From assembly GCA_026315105.1 (NCBI GenBank), contig CM048745.1:741626506-741690505 (forward strand): 64,000 nt of DNA, written 5' to 3'. Source of the stretch: Locusta migratoria. Taxonomy: Eukaryota > Arthropoda > Insecta > Orthoptera > Acrididae. The notes under the pieces were generated by a model. The model was not told the DNA's origin and made no database searches. It saw nothing but the letters and a program-made list of their open reading frames with translations. Shown in pieces: positions 21,640-33,737 of this stretch. The position numbers and the translations under genes are program-made. The stretch's first letter is position 1. The number at the start of each line of letters is the position of its first letter.

Positions 21640-23000
21640 CGTCACCCCAGGGAAAGAGGTGCAGATGGGGTGGAGAGAGGAGGAATGATCAGAAATTAGT
21701 TGCATGAGCTTGTCATCAGCTGATTGGAGTATGGCAAGATTAGAGAGGTCGATCAGGGAAGACATGGCATTGACTTGTGAGAGGAAGTTGGCTATGATGT
21801 TGTAAGCACCCTTGATGTACCTACATCAGGGGTAAACTGGAAGATGAAACCTACGAATCGGAAGCGTCTAGGAGGAGGTGGCCAACGGTTTTTGGTCAGT
21901 GAGGACATGGAAAGGACAGCCCTTGATCTCAGAGCAGAAGTGCCTAGTTGTCTCGTAAACAGCAAGGAGTTCTCGGTCGAAGGCTGAACACTTCCTATGA
22001 GTATGATTTAATTATTTTGAGAAGAACTGCAATCTAGAGACTGGCTGAGAATGGCACTGATGGCAGTGTTTCTGGCATTGGTCATGATAAAGATGTCCGC
22101 CTCCAGGTGAGGGTGAGCGATAGTAATAGCATTCGATAGAAGGTCTTTAAGGGAAGAGAAAGCCTCAGAGGTCGAAGAGACGAGGCGACTGTCTGAGGTA
22201 TTCTTGCCTGCCAGCCCATCAGTAAGGGGGGCTTGAATGTCAGAAGCACCAGGTAAGTGCCAGTGATAATAATTAATAGTGCCTAAGAACTGCCTCTATT
22301 CTTTGAATGTGGAGGGGCATGTTAATTCCTTGATGGCATTGACCTTTTCGGAGGGGGGAGGGAAATGTCATCATCCGAGACAGTGTACCGAAAAACGTAA
22401 CAGAAAATAGGTGCAGTTGGTCCTTGCTGTGATTCAACTCAATCTCTGCCTCGGCCAAAGTGTCACAGAGAGTTTGTAAATGACGTTTGCAATCCTCAAC
22501 AGAGTTGCAGGATAGTAAAATGTTGTCCAAGTAAACAAAACAAAACCTTAGAGGAAGGAGAATCTCAATGATGAAGCATTTCCAAGTTTGTGGGGCATTT
22601 TTAAGCCCAAGTGGCATGAAGCGGTAGTGGTATAAACCTATCGGAGTTGTGATGACAGTCTTCTCAACACCCTCCATAGCCATGGGTATCTGATAGTACG
22701 CACGTTTGCAGTCAACCACAGAAAAAATTTTAGCACCAGTGAGAGCATGAATGAAATTGGCTACATTAGGGATAGGATACCTGTCCTGATCGTCTTAGCA
22801 TTGAGCCTACAGTAGTCCCCACAAACTCTCAAAGAACCATCACTTTTTTTTTACTAAGTGAATGGGGGAGGACCAACTGCTAGTAGAAGGTTCAATTATG
22901 CCTGCCTCTAGTAATTCTATGATCTGTGCTTCCACATCCATGAATTTTTCAGAACAAAGGCGGCATGGTTTGCTACACACAGGCGTGTTGTTGGTGAGTC
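21640..23000 (-). pseudogene. Gypsy element 2 reverse transcriptase and RNase H remnant
   Basis: RT starts near 22960 (KFMDVEAQIIELLEAGIIEP, SSWSSPIHLVKKK), continues after a one-base shift (CGDYCRLNAKTI), then SVVDCKRAYYQIPMAMEGVE with the first catalytic Asp (about 22720-22660), GLYHYRFMPLGLKNAPQTWK, and FVYLDNILL, where the second Asp of YxDD is Asn. RNase H (about 22240-21900) is unreadable as one frame. In the family this polyprotein copies the RNA genome in the particle. It is non-functional here. Confidence 0.8.
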
Positions 23001-23004
23001 TGAG

Positions 23005-23544
23005 TCAGTGGACCGTGCCATTACTTTCTACAGATATGCACTGCCGAGGGCAGGAGGCAGTGGGGGGCATGGCATCCGGTGCGTCTGATTCAGCGGACAA
23101 TGTTGTGACAGCCGGCATGGGAATGGGACCTGACAGCTGACTGTCCTGTCCGGCTGTGATATCCGCTGGTGCCTCTGGAGGCTCCACAAGTGTGAGAGCG
23201 CAAGATGGCTGCCGGGGTGCTACAGCGGGTGGGTCGGTAGGCAGAGTAGTTGAAGCGGACGCCACCAGTGCAGGTGAGGGTGCCACTGGGGTGCGCGAAC
23301 AAGATGACAGCCGAGCTGTGGCAGTGTGTGGATTGGACGGCAGAGTAGTTGACGTGGTGACCACCACGGCAGGTGACAGTGACACCTGTGGCACAGCACA
23401 AGATGACAGCTGAGCCGAAGCAGCCAGTACGTCAGTTGAGACGAATGTTATAGCAGTGGCCACCAAAGCAAGAGGATGCACCACCATCATAGAAACAGAA
23501 GGCTGAGCTGTGGCAGGTGTGGCAGCAGGCGCAAAAACATTCAA
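23005..23544 (-). pseudogene. Pro/Ala/Ser/Thr-rich linker between protease and RT of gypsy element 2
   Basis: An uninterrupted 179-codon frame that lies between the protease and the RT start. It is rich in P, A, S and T and shows a degenerate internal repeat of about 33 residues, seen as QLSSCAV..TTSTTLPS, RLSSCSR..ASASTTLPTD and RQPSCAL. The C-terminal end (CISVESNGTVH) runs into the RT start. The length and repeat structure are unusual for a gypsy Pol hinge. The function is unknown. It may be a flexible spacer or a family-specific insertion. Confidence 0.5.
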
Positions 23545-24008
23545 AACACTATGCGACTGTGGGCATACACTAACATTTGAGTATTTAGCTCAAAGAGAAG
23601 CACAATTGTTGCCAGCAGAGACAAACTTGGATTTATGTTTGCCCATGGGCTGGCGACTGACAGGTTGTTTAGCGACAGGGGAAGTTAAAGTTTCAGTTAT
23701 TAGGTCAGAAGGCTCAGAGTATTGAATAGTGTTGGAGCAGGTGCCAGAGGGCAGAGTGCACTTACAGTTTTGACAACAGTGGTGGTTGGCCTGGCAACCG
23801 GGTTTTGTTTGCACACATCAGTATAGGAGCGAGGGGCAAGGTTAGGCGGGTTGTCCGAAGCACAATCATGCCTATGGGTGGGTGTGGGAATATTAATAGC
23901 AGAGGAAACACTGGTACTAACCTTTAAATTCGTCTGCAGAGCAGAAAGATGTTGTTTGGCTGCAGACAGCTGTGATTTAGCATGGGCAAGACAGCGTACG
24001 ATGCTTTC

Positions 24009-24857
24009 CTATTCACTCCTGAGGTCAAGCACTAGTTTATGTTCGTCAAACCACTTATTCAGCAGTGTGTCGAAGTCATCAGACAATTTGGTATATTCAC
24101 TAACAACAGTAGCATTCTCAGAAGTGAAGCCGGAGCTCAGCGAATCACACAAAAAATGTTTCTTTGAGGGATGGTGGAAAACAGAGCAGCACACAACATC
24201 GGGTGAAAGTGTATGATGTGTTAAAAAATCTATACCCACAATAGGTTCCGGAATGTCTGCCACTAAAAAGTTCCACTCAAGAATGCAATCAGCTGAGAAA
24301 TTCACAGAGTGAGAGGTTGAACCTGCACACTGAAGTTGTGTGGCAATGACAGCTCACAGCAGTGGGTGATGCATGCAGAGCGGGCCAGGTGTCATAATAG
24401 TGGGTAGCAGGGAAACATCCGTGCCAGTATCGATGAGGAATCCGATGCCAGAAACACAGTCACACAAGTAGAGGTGACCACCCTGAGTGGAAGTATTGCA
24501 AACAGAATGCAGCATTGGTAGGCACACGTTGTATTCCAAGTGGGGGGCGGTGCCTACATCCCCCCGCAAGTTGCGTTTGTGTACGAGCACAGCGGGCGGC
24601 ACTTCTTGGCGACTGCCAAAGCGACTGTGGAAGAAACAATATGGGTAGTGAGGTGGCTGTTCCAGTGGGAAGTGAGATGGTGGCAGAGGTCCATCTTCGG
24701 ATTCTGCAGCGGAGCCCAGCTGCTGTGTTTCAGTTGTGAGGCAACATGGAATGCCTGGCGGGTCAACGAGGATGGCCGACATGTGGGAGCGGCCACGACC
24801 AAAGGTGCGAGGAGGTGCAGTTTGCACTTGAAGATTTGTTCTACCAAGGCCAACCAC
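24009..24857 (-). pseudogene. Gypsy element 2 gag C-terminus and protease
   Basis: The frame at 24857-24354 carries the gag tail (FGRGRSHMSA, then PHYPYCFFHSRFGSRQ) and the aspartic protease active-site motif GFLIDTGTDVSLLPT (DTG). After a break near 24354 the frame at 24305-24009 holds the protease C-terminal half (LVADIPEPIVGIDFLTHHTL) and the start of the spacer. The family protease matures Gag-Pol. The active-site triad is intact although the frame is split, so no complete enzyme. Confidence 0.75.
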
Positions 24858-24859
24858 GT

Positions 24860-25796
24860 AGTTGGAGCCTGAAATGAAAATGGAGGCAGCTTGGGAAGAT
24901 GTCCAGGCGGCAGAGGAGGAGGAGAAGGCAGTGCCTGAGGTCCCGCATCTGGCGCCGCAGCCTCAGGCGGATGTTACAGTTATTAGACGTGACACAGAAG
25001 GCTGACATGCACAAGAGAGTCACACAATGTGCCAGCCACACAAGGGGACACAGTAGGCCAAAGCAAGCGCGGCGTAGGGGGGATGTGTTGGGATGCCGAA
25101 TGTGGCTGTACATCGAACACATTGTCCTGTCCTGACAAGTTCACACACAAGAAATCACTCGTCAGAGTGTGAGGGTTAAAAAAAGTCACTGGATAAACAC
25201 TGCACAGGTGGTTGCCCGAAAGATGAATGCACTGCACTGTCTGCAACCAAAGTCGCATGCACGGAAAAAGGTGCGGGAGGAGCTTGAGACAAAGGTCCTG
25301 AATTAAATACAGAACTTTTAGAAGAGTCAGGAATGAGTCCACTACCCAATTCATTAGACACAGGTGGTGAAATATAGTTCTGCGACAGCACGCCACTGTT
25401 CAAACTATGTTCAGGCACAAAGGTAGCGGATGGAAACACTGGTGGAGCCACGGTGGGCCATGAATACAAATTTGAAGCACAGTACACTGAATTACCTGTA
25501 GTTGGCACTGGTCGAGAATGTGCACGCACAAAATGGTCTTGCGAAACATGAGTATTATTCGTCATTTGAGCAGTGGAATGTAAGTTCGGGGTCAAAAAGC
25601 CAGAGTCCATTGTGTGACACTGTGCATTGTTATTCCGGGCTGAATTGAACAAGTCTGGAGAAAATTGCTGATTTGTGTGCTGAGGCGTCGAAACAAATAC
25701 ACTTGATGAATCGTGGAGCAGCGGTGAGTTGAATGATAGTTGAGAAACCACGGTGAAGACCGGTGGAAGTTGGACTGGCGTGTTCATTGTGGTCAT
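24860..25796 (-). pseudogene. Gag N-terminal region of gypsy element 2
   Basis: The frame from 25796 (MTTMNTPVQLPPVFTVVSQL..) is open for 206 codons and ends at 25176 (..SSDFF). It is Ser/Pro/Thr-rich with no domain I can name. DSGFLTPNLHSTA links it to element 1. Further down (about 24930-24840) GHLPKLPPFSFQAPTTWLAL begins the capsid. The sequence then jumps to gag C-terminal material, so most of the capsid is deleted. The start was chosen because element 1 has a matching start (MSTPVN..). Confidence 0.65.
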
Positions 25797-25904
25797 AACC
25801 GTTGGACCACATACTGCCGTATTTCACAAATTAACTCAGCGTGGGTGAGCGAAACGCATTGAAATGCGCATCGCAGCACAAGAAACTCAGTATGGAGTCA
25901 CCAA

Positions 25905-26097
25905 TGTGGTTTTTCATGGGCTGTGATCCCCAGAAAAAACACTTTTCTGCGTCCCAATACTTTATTGAAGCAACAGTTCACAAGCATAACACAGACTGAG
26001 AAGTGATTGTTGGTGGCGGGCGAGAGATGGCTCGCCTCAAGACAATTGTAAAGATGTGATTGATTGTCAATGGTCGATTACGGCTATCACCGCCACA
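25905..26097 (-). repeat. 5' LTR of gypsy element 2
   Basis: 193 bp. On the element strand it runs from TGTGGCGGTGATAGCC to ..AACCACA. It is shorter than the 3' LTR by small indels. TSD ccat follows on the plus strand at 26098-26101. Confidence 0.85.
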
Positions 26098-26101
26098 CCA
26101 T

Positions 26102-26847
26102 CTTATGTTATAAGCTTCAGTTTTCAAACTTTTCAAGAGCAAAAACCACATTAATAGAGATTTAGTTTTTCTGTATTACTTTGACTTTTACTGATTAAAA
26201 TAATTCTTCCAATTCTGAATAGCAAAGTACTTTTATTACAGATATGTTAGTGTAATCATCCTATTGGATCAGTAGCTAATCTCATACCAATAGCTTTACA
26301 TAAATTCTTATATTTTTGTTTGTTAACATCAATGTCTTGGAATTCAATACAAAGGAAAAAGAGTAATCTGAGGTCCTCCTTGAAGCTCCACACAGCACTG
26401 ACAGCTCCACACAGCACTCGCTGTAACGTAGGTGTTTCTTTTGTTGACTTTCGTCCATCTTACCTCAAACAAATAATAAAAATACAGAACAAATACCTGA
26501 ACATGTATAGAATATTATGTACATTTAGATATCAGCTTCATCAGTTGTTTCCATTCCTCTTAATTATTATAGAAATTATAACTGCTCATTTATACTCAGT
26601 GAGGTACAGCACATTCTGTAATATGCAGTTTGCTCATATTGGATACATACAGACAAGGTAATTATCTGTTAATAGTGTGTGGACTTACTGATACACATTA
26701 CTGTAATCTTGACATTGTGCACTACACTTATATTGAACATGTACAGACAGATTATTATGACAGTCATTTAAAATCTATATTTTATCATGTTGTACTTCAC
26801 AAAAATTTATTTTTGATCTGTTAAACAGTACTATTTTTCTCCTGTGA
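26102..26847. other. Gene-free AT-rich sequence
   Basis: Nothing recognised. Positions 26386-26415 contain a small direct duplication (ctccacacagcact, twice). Confidence 0.5.
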
Positions 26848-27035
26848 TGATAATGGTGGTGATGATGATGATGATGATCATAAGGCATTTATTGGTTAAA
26901 ATTCTCAGTTGTCACTTCGACGACTTGCATGTCAATGATGATGAGGACAACACACAACACCCAGTCTCCTGTGGAGAGTCAAACTTGGACTCCCTTCATG
27001 GTAGTCAATAACGCTGCTGACTAGCTACAGAGAAG
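26848..27035. repeat. GAT microsatellite and degenerate tRNA-derived SINE
   Basis: Positions 26848-26880 are (GRT)n. Positions 26920-27035 show tgatgatgaggacaacacac, cacccagtc, a degraded B-box-like gtcaaacttggactccc and tggtagtcaataacgctg, in the order known from a common grasshopper tRNA-derived SINE. Recognition is from memory. The B box is no longer consensus. Positions 27036-27329 hold nothing recognised. Confidence 0.45.
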
Positions 27036-27329
27036 GACTCCTAAAGGATGTTAAAGCATCGTGTATGTTTTCCTGTATGGCACAGAAACTATAGATAATA
27101 CACACCAGCACGATATAGTACATAAAAGAGAAGGCAGAGAAATTCATATGACATATTTGTATCAACCATATTAATTTCATATAAGGGTTATTAAAAAATC
27201 TGATTAGTTCAGTGAAAGAGAAGTCAAAAGACTTTTAGAAGAACATTTTACTTGAAAGACAACATTAATGATTAACATACAAAGTGCTCTAAACATGTTT
27301 GTGTGGTTTGCAAGAGAATATCATCTGTG

Positions 27330-29345
27330 GTGCAACCATCATATGTTTTCTTACTGCTCAAGTAAAAAAACACATCCATGACCTTTATTGTTTTGTTACC
27401 TTATTTAATTCGTTCAAAGCCAGCGTCAATTCCATTCAGTTGCTCTTCCCAGATCCTTTGCTGTCTCTGATAATAATTATGTCATTGGCAAACCACAAAG
27501 TTTTTACTTCTTCTCCCTATACTTTAATTCCTCCCCCAATTTCTCCTTGCTTTCCTTCATAGCTTGCTCAAGGTACAAACTGAACAACATTGGAGAAAGG
27601 CTACAATGTTGTCCTGCTCCCTACCCAACCACTGCATCCCTTTCATGCCCTTTGACTCATATAACTGCTATTTGGTGTTTTTTTTTTTTTTTTTTTTTTT
27701 TTTTGTAAAAGTTATAAAGAACCTTCTGCTCCCTATATTTTGCCCCTACTGATTCCAGAAATTGAAAGAGTGTATTCCAATCAAAATCATCAAAGTCGTT
27801 TGCCAAATCCACAGAAACTAGAACTGTAGGTTTGCGTATTCTTACTCTATCTTCTAAGATAAGTCGTAAGGTCAGAATTGCCTCAAGTGCTCCTATATTT
27901 CTCCTAAATTTATACTGATCTTCCCTGATGTCAGCATCTACCAGCTTTTCCAGTCTTCTGTAAAGTTTTCATGTTAGAATTTTGCAAACCATGACTTATT
28001 AAAGTTATGGTTCTGTAATTTTTGCCCACTTTATTTGGAATTAGGATTATTAAGTCTGAGTGCATTTGGCCTGTCTCATACTTCTTGGACACTAGGTGAA
28101 ATAGTTTTGTCATGTCTACCTCTCCCAGAGACTTCACTAGCTCTGAGGGAATGTCTTCTACTCCAGGATCCTTCTTTTAACTTAAGTATTTCAGTGCTCT
28201 GTCAAATTCCTCCACTAAGAATAGTATTTCCTGTTTCATCTTGATCTACTTATTCTTCCTGTCCTAAATTGTCTCAAATTTCATTTACTTTATAGAGCCC
28301 CTATACATCCTCTTTCCACCTTTCAGGTTTCCCTTCATTGCTCAGAACTGGTTTTAAATCTGAGTTCTTGATATTCATAACACTGTTTTTCTTGTCTCCA
28401 AACATCTCTTTTATTTTCCTGTATGAGGTTTTAATTTTCCTCAAATTACACATTCTTTTACAGACTTGCCCTCTAGCCACTCCTGCTTAGCCATTTCACA
28501 GTTCCTGTCGATATCATATTTTAGTTATCTGTGATCTATTTTACCTGCTTCATTTACAGCTTTTTTAGCTTTCCATCCATAAAATTCAGTATTTCCAGTG
28601 ATATTCAAGGCTTTTTGTAAGACTTGTCTTTCTACCTATTTGGCCTTCTGCTGCCTTGACTATTTCATCTCTCAAAGTTGCCCATTTATTTTCTACTGTG
28701 TTATTTCCCCATTTCTGTCAATTGTTGCCTAAAGCTCCATCTGAAACTCTACAGAAATATTGGTTCCTTCAATTTATCTTGGTCCCATTTGCGTATTTTT
28801 TGAACTTACTGCTGTTTCTTCAGTTACAGTCCACATTTGATAACCAATATGATATTGTGAGAGTCTATATCTGTCTCTGGATATATCTTACAGATTAAAA
28901 CCAGGTTCTGCAATCTACCATTATAAAATCCATCTGATACCTTCCAGTGCCTCCTGATCTCTTTTATGTATACAACCTTCTTTCATAATTCTTAAACTAA
29001 GTGTTTGTTATGATTAAATTATGTTCTGTGCAAAATCCTCCTCTTTCATTCCTTTTCCCTAGTCCATAATTGCCTACTACTTTTCCTTCCCTTCCTTTAC
29101 CTACTTCCAATTCTAGTCCCTCATCACAATCAAGTTTTCCTCTTCCTTAATTGTCTGAATAATTTCTTTTACTTCGATCTCCTCATCATTGGCAGAGCTA
29201 GTTGGAGTATAAACTTGTACTACTGCAGTCGGTGTTGGCTTTGTGTCTCTCTTTGCTATGATCATCTGTTCAGTATGCTGTCCATAGTAACTAACCCCCT
29301 TTCCTTTGTTCTTATTAATTATTAGACCTACTCCTGCATCTCAAA
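27330..29345 (-). mobile_element. Old, 3'-truncated RTE LINE
   Basis: It follows the RTE at 2047-5290 from about position 2625 to 4700 of that copy, in the same order, with heavy substitution and small indels. Remaining readable pieces include KLFHLVSKKYETGQMHSDLI and NYRTITLISHGLQ (27931-28137). A 27-nt T-run (27678-27704) interrupts the RT region. It lacks the 3' end, which is atypical for LINE insertion and points to a later deletion. Confidence 0.8.
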
Positions 29346-29590
29346 AGAAGGACTGAACAGATGGCTACCTCTTTCTATGAGACACTAACAGTGTCCAGGA
29401 ATCCTCTAATCAGTAACCTACGACATCAACTACACTAGTGGGCAATGCTAAGCCAGTCAGAACAATTACATCACCCAAGGGATGACGAAGCATTATGAAG
29501 ACAAAACTCACAGTTATGAAAATGCATAAAACTCAGACAAAACAGTTACCCTTCAACAAGAAAAGGTAGAATTAAAGTATATGGCCACAT
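29346..29590. other. Gene-free sequence
   Basis: Nothing recognised. Confidence 0.5.
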
Positions 29591-29599
29591 TATCTATAA

Positions 29600-29942
29600 C
29601 GCTATGTTAGCTGAGCAGTTTAAAGCATCTCCCAAGTAAGCAGCAGGTCCCGAGTTCGAATCCTGACCACAGCACAAATCTTAAGCCAACACCTCTCCAT
29701 ACATTCAATAATCAGAAGTGCCTTGCCGCTTTAAGACACTGAAATAAGTGTGATTCTTTTAAACTGTTTGAAGTGTTTCTTTGGCCCTTTAAGATAATCA
29801 GGAGTGCCTTGTTGGTTTAAGATATCTGTAATTCCTTTACACTGATTTTAAAAATTTCAATTTCTGCCCTTTAAGAAAGTTTCCTAGTTGATGCATGATT
29901 CTTTAGAATTGTTTACGTAAAATTTGAAGCTGGCCCTTTAAA
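29600..29942 (+). repeat. SINE-like repeat: tRNA-like head plus three degenerate ~85-bp tandem units
   Basis: The head at about 29605-29690 has an A-box-like ttagctgagcagttt and a near-consensus B box (gagttcgaatcct, 29651-29663). It is followed by three imperfect tandem units at 29704-29790, 29791-29875 and 29876-29942, each ending in ccctttaa(g/a). The first two also share atcaggagtgccttg and gtttaaga. The family is not known to me. Confidence 0.5.
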
Positions 29943-30107
29943 AAAAAATTAAGCATTTTGCATAAAATATCAATTTTTCAGTTCCTGGCTAGTTTGAAAT
30001 TGGAATCCTAAAGCTATTCATTTTAGTAAATTATTGGTTAAGTAGCAATTGATTTTACTGGTTCCCCCCTCCAGTCTTCCCACTTTCCCATTTTTTTCCT
30101 CTACTTA

Positions 30108-30186
30108 TTAACACTTTCGCTGCGGCTGATGCTATCCTACATTGAGCGTGGACGCTTATAAGCGTCAGCCACAGCGAAAGTGTTAA
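30108..30186. mobile_element. Tiny piggyBac-type MITE (71 bp) with TTAA duplication
   Basis: Inverted repeats cactttcgctgcggctgatg and the complement of ..gcgtcagccacagcgaaagtg match at 20 of 22 positions. They are flanked on both sides by TTAA (30108-30111, 30183-30186), the target duplication of piggyBac elements. The inner loop is only about 27 nt. It is non-coding, and transposition would have needed a transposase in trans. Confidence 0.7.
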
Positions 30187-31319
30187 ATGTGAGGTCTCAC
30201 TGATATTGAGGCTTTGTCAGGTGGCTCAGTGAATTTTCAGTTCAGATGTAATGTGTCGAACTTCGCTGCAAAAATGGTCACACTGGACCTTTTTTTTTTT
30301 TTTTTTTTTCTCATGACAGTGGACTTATTTTTTCAGAGGGTCAAGTGGACTCAGTATTTCACTGTGGAAATTTATTTGTTAGGCTTTTAGGTACAATAAC
30401 AAAATGGTGATTTTATTTAGTAAAATTGTTTTTCTGCTACATTGGCGGCTAGAGTTATTTATTTTCAACACAGAGTGGTACTAGTGGTTCTCGTCAGTAA
30501 ACTGTATTTCAGTATGGAAAATAAATTATGATAGTCAAGTCTGTACATTCAGTTGTATTTCATCATTTAGATGCAGCACACTAGTTAAAACCCCTGGCAA
30601 TATTAATCAATGTTAATTAATTTCAGATAATGCACTTGAGTACAGTTATGAGTGTTTATGAGCTGCAGAGCTGCTATTTAATTCTTCTCCACCCCATTGC
30701 ATGTTACATGTGAAGTCGTTACAGAATAAAAGACAAATTTTCAGCTGGTTGTTCAAATATCATAATTAAGATTTTCATTCAACTGAACACCGAAGTTCAT
30801 TATGTAACAAAAACCTATGAGATAATTATATTTTGGAAAAAAAAGAAGGAAAAGACACACCAATTGAAAAAAAAAATCAGTCTGATGTTTCTGTAACACA
30901 TTTTAAATTAGTTAAAGAATTATCTTCTGCAATAATTTATACTAAATTTATATACTGGAATCATTTTCCATTGTAGATTTTGTAATAAATGCTATGAAAT
31001 CCTAATCATTTATTTTTGTTGGTTTATTGTTTTCTGTGCCATTGGACAAACAGCAGTAATTAAGACACAAATTATGATTCTGAGTAATTTAGAATTGAAA
31101 CAGACTTCTACCAAAACTGATTCTATAGTCAAGTGTTGAGAAATACCATGATAAAAGTACAGCCATATTCCACAAACTTCTAATTTATTAATATTTATTG
31201 TTTTTCATAAGCCACTTAAATTTAATGTCTTGTAATCCATTCAAAATGACAAAATCTAACTTTACCGGTATTAAATTCCAAAACATAATGTAAATTCTGA
31301 TATTATGCCAATCTTTAGA
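30187..31319. other. Gene-free AT-rich sequence
   Basis: Contains a 20-T run (30290-30309). No gene or element recognised. Confidence 0.5.
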
Positions 31320-31496
31320 TAATCCTCATCAGGTCCTGAAGTGGGGTGACAACACATTCATCATATCTATCAACAATTTGCCAATCACTGTCTCGATCCA
31401 TCGTGTTAAACCTACTTACATCAAACCCGTCTTTCCTCAGACTCAGTCAGACTTAGTCAGTTCCTACTACTTCGCCCCCTCTACTATCCTGTGCAC

Positions 31497-33737
31497 TAGG
31501 GATGGGTCGAAAATCGCGTATCTGTTAAGAGTCACAGTGATTTGGAAGTAGCAGTATTCACAGTCGCAACTTTACGGATTCTGACTGCGATTTCAGTCGC
31601 AGTTTAGAAGCGCAGTAGCACTAAAAGTAGCAAGTCGCAACTAAGAGTAGCAAGAAGCAGTTTGCACTCTGCCATCTGTTGGTCGCAGTTTGTACTAATA
31701 TCTTTGCATTGGGCAGGCTATAGAGTCTACCTGCGATTTCAGTGACAAATCGCGTTTAAGAGTCGCAAGTAGCAACTAAGAGGCGCAGTTTAGACTTCGC
31801 CGGCTGCCATCTGTTGGCCGAAATTGGTACTTCTAGCTTCTTGCTGTCTGCCTCGTGTATGTGTGGCTTTTTGTGTAAGTGTTGGTCGAACGCCATCGTC
31901 TCAAACCAGTGCGCTCGAAAGTCCTCACTGGTCCAAACTGCGATCTCAGTGAAAAGTCGCGATTAAGAGTCGCCAGTAGCAACTGAGAATAGCATTTAAT
32001 ATTCCGCCTTATGCTACTTGTTGACCAACTGTCGTACTTTCACTCGTGTGTTGTTTAGGGATGTTGTCGAATTAATGAGCAAGAAGATAATTTTCTTTGT
32101 GAAAATGTTTACACTTAGTGGCACTATTTTACCTGGCGGCAGCATTTACATGTTGTGAAGCAAAGCCTGGCATATATGTTTTTAGGTTATAGTTGGTAAA
32201 GACAACAAATGTGAATGCCAAATAAATATTGTCTTACGGACTTAATCCCTGTTTAAAATAATTTTTCGTCATAGAACCTACAACTATTATGGGAAATCAG
32301 AATACGTATGTTACATTACAAATCTGGTTTCGACGAATATTTTTGCTTGCGTTATTCATCGTACATAAAATAAAAATTCCAAGGGGCTGGTATCAAGTGG
32401 TCAACTAAGTACAGGCAATTTTACGAAATGTTTAACAGTAGGCCAGCTCCATTTTCAATGTGGACTGTGTTAAGTACTGCTATATAGAAGTAAACTTGTA
32501 TCTTTGAGGATTCTATAAAAATATTACACTTGAAAATAAACAAGTTTTTCGCGTAATGGAAAGTTTTATTTTATCAGATTTGTTTTAGGTTTAGGAATGT
32601 TGTTTTCCATCTTTTTCCTTTTCGTACATTCCGTCCTGTGATGACATGAGTGAAAGCAAATGGGTGGTATCGGATCCTTCAGTATTATTAAAACTTTTGT
32701 TTACTGCAGTAGTGGCATAGTGTGCTTATGTTGGCAACGACCGATGAATGATCCTAGAAATCTAAATCATACAGAATGATTGAAATAATATTTTGTTTAT
32801 CATAAAATAAATAATTAATGTTATTCTTAATCTGTGGTTGTAAGATTTCTTGTGTGTAACCCTGTACAGTCAGTAAGTTAAAAATTCTTATAAAATGAAG
32901 CTTTAGTTGCCAACATGAGCACACTAGGTCGGCACATCGATTAGTAAAATATAACGCAAGCTCTTATCTATAGTTATTTGGCAGAATATGTAGTGATACC
33001 GAAAGGTTTTAAAGAGAAAATGGAATTTTCAGAAGTCACTCACGTTGTATTTCACATTTACTTATCACTTTCAAATTGGTAAGTGACTTATATCACACAA
33101 TGTTAAAACATCTATTCATTCATTCTACAGGCAAGAACATAGCACTTTCGTTGCACTGTTATAGTTGCTTTGTGCCTAATCTACCAAATGTTTCTGTTAA
33201 GGTAGACTATAGGCCTACTTGCCGATTTCGGTTACACATTACTTGCGAATAACCTCACTTTTAACTATACATTACACACCAAACACTGAAATCGCTTTTA
33301 TAAGACTAATTGACATATGTCGATGTGTAAATAATCCCAACATTACACATAAATTGAGCATCAATATTCTTTTTTTTGTATATATTTACATGTAGGAAGA
33401 GGATCTGTTATGGATGATATACATATATTGCATTTGCCACACACATCGCATAAGTCACGGTAGTAGCAGATATCACGGAAGTAGCAGAAATCGCAGAAGT
33501 AGCAATATCAGTAGAAGAAATCGCAGAAGTAGCAATGTAGCAATATCAGTAGCAGCAATCGCAGAAGTAGCATTCAGAGTCACCGAAATCGCAGTTTGAG
33601 GGCGGAGGGATACATGTCGAGGATTTATACAGTGCGATTGTAAACAGTGACAAATCGCAACTAAGAATCACAGATATATAAAAGTAGCAGTCACAGAAAT
33701 CACTGATATCAAAAAATCGCAGTTTAGCCCATCCCTA
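31497..33737. mobile_element. Non-autonomous hAT-type DNA transposon, 2241 bp
   Basis: Ends tagggatggg and cccatccctа-type complement form short terminal inverted repeats. Both sides carry the 8-bp duplication ctgtgcac (31489-31496, 33738-33745), which together with the short TIR is diagnostic of hAT. No transposase frame is visible. Both subterminal regions are packed with variants of tcgcaactaagagtagc and cgcagaagtagcaatatca (31500-32000 and 33440-33720), as expected for transposase-binding subterminal repeats. The middle (32050-33400) is AT-rich and featureless. Confidence 0.85.
33440..33600. repeat. Subterminal short-repeat cluster of the hAT element
   Basis: Irregular reiterations of agtagcag, aatcgcag and gcagaagtagcaat in one orientation. 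The opposite end of the element (31540-31990) has the same words. It could be read as a protein by chance but has no domain. Confidence 0.7.

Larger units (their letters stand above)
19744..26097 (-). mobile_element. Gypsy/Ty3-type LTR retrotransposon, element 2 (minus strand)
   Basis: LTRs at 25905-26097 (5') and 19744-19944 (3') flank gag, protease, RT, RNase H and integrase in gypsy order. A 4-bp duplication, ccat, abuts both sides (19740-19743, 26098-26101). A C-run at 19958-19977 (G-run on the element strand) is the polypurine tract. The segment after the 5' LTR (ttggtgactcc on the minus strand) is the expected primer-binding position. Lesions: many frameshifts, a deleted capsid segment near 24840, YLDN in place of YLDD, and TTNQG in place of TTDQG in the integrase. 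No env-like gene is seen. Confidence 0.9.

Noticed and set aside
23156..23413. 85-codon plus-strand Gly/Ala-rich frame
   Set aside because: Antisense shadow of the repetitive gypsy linker.
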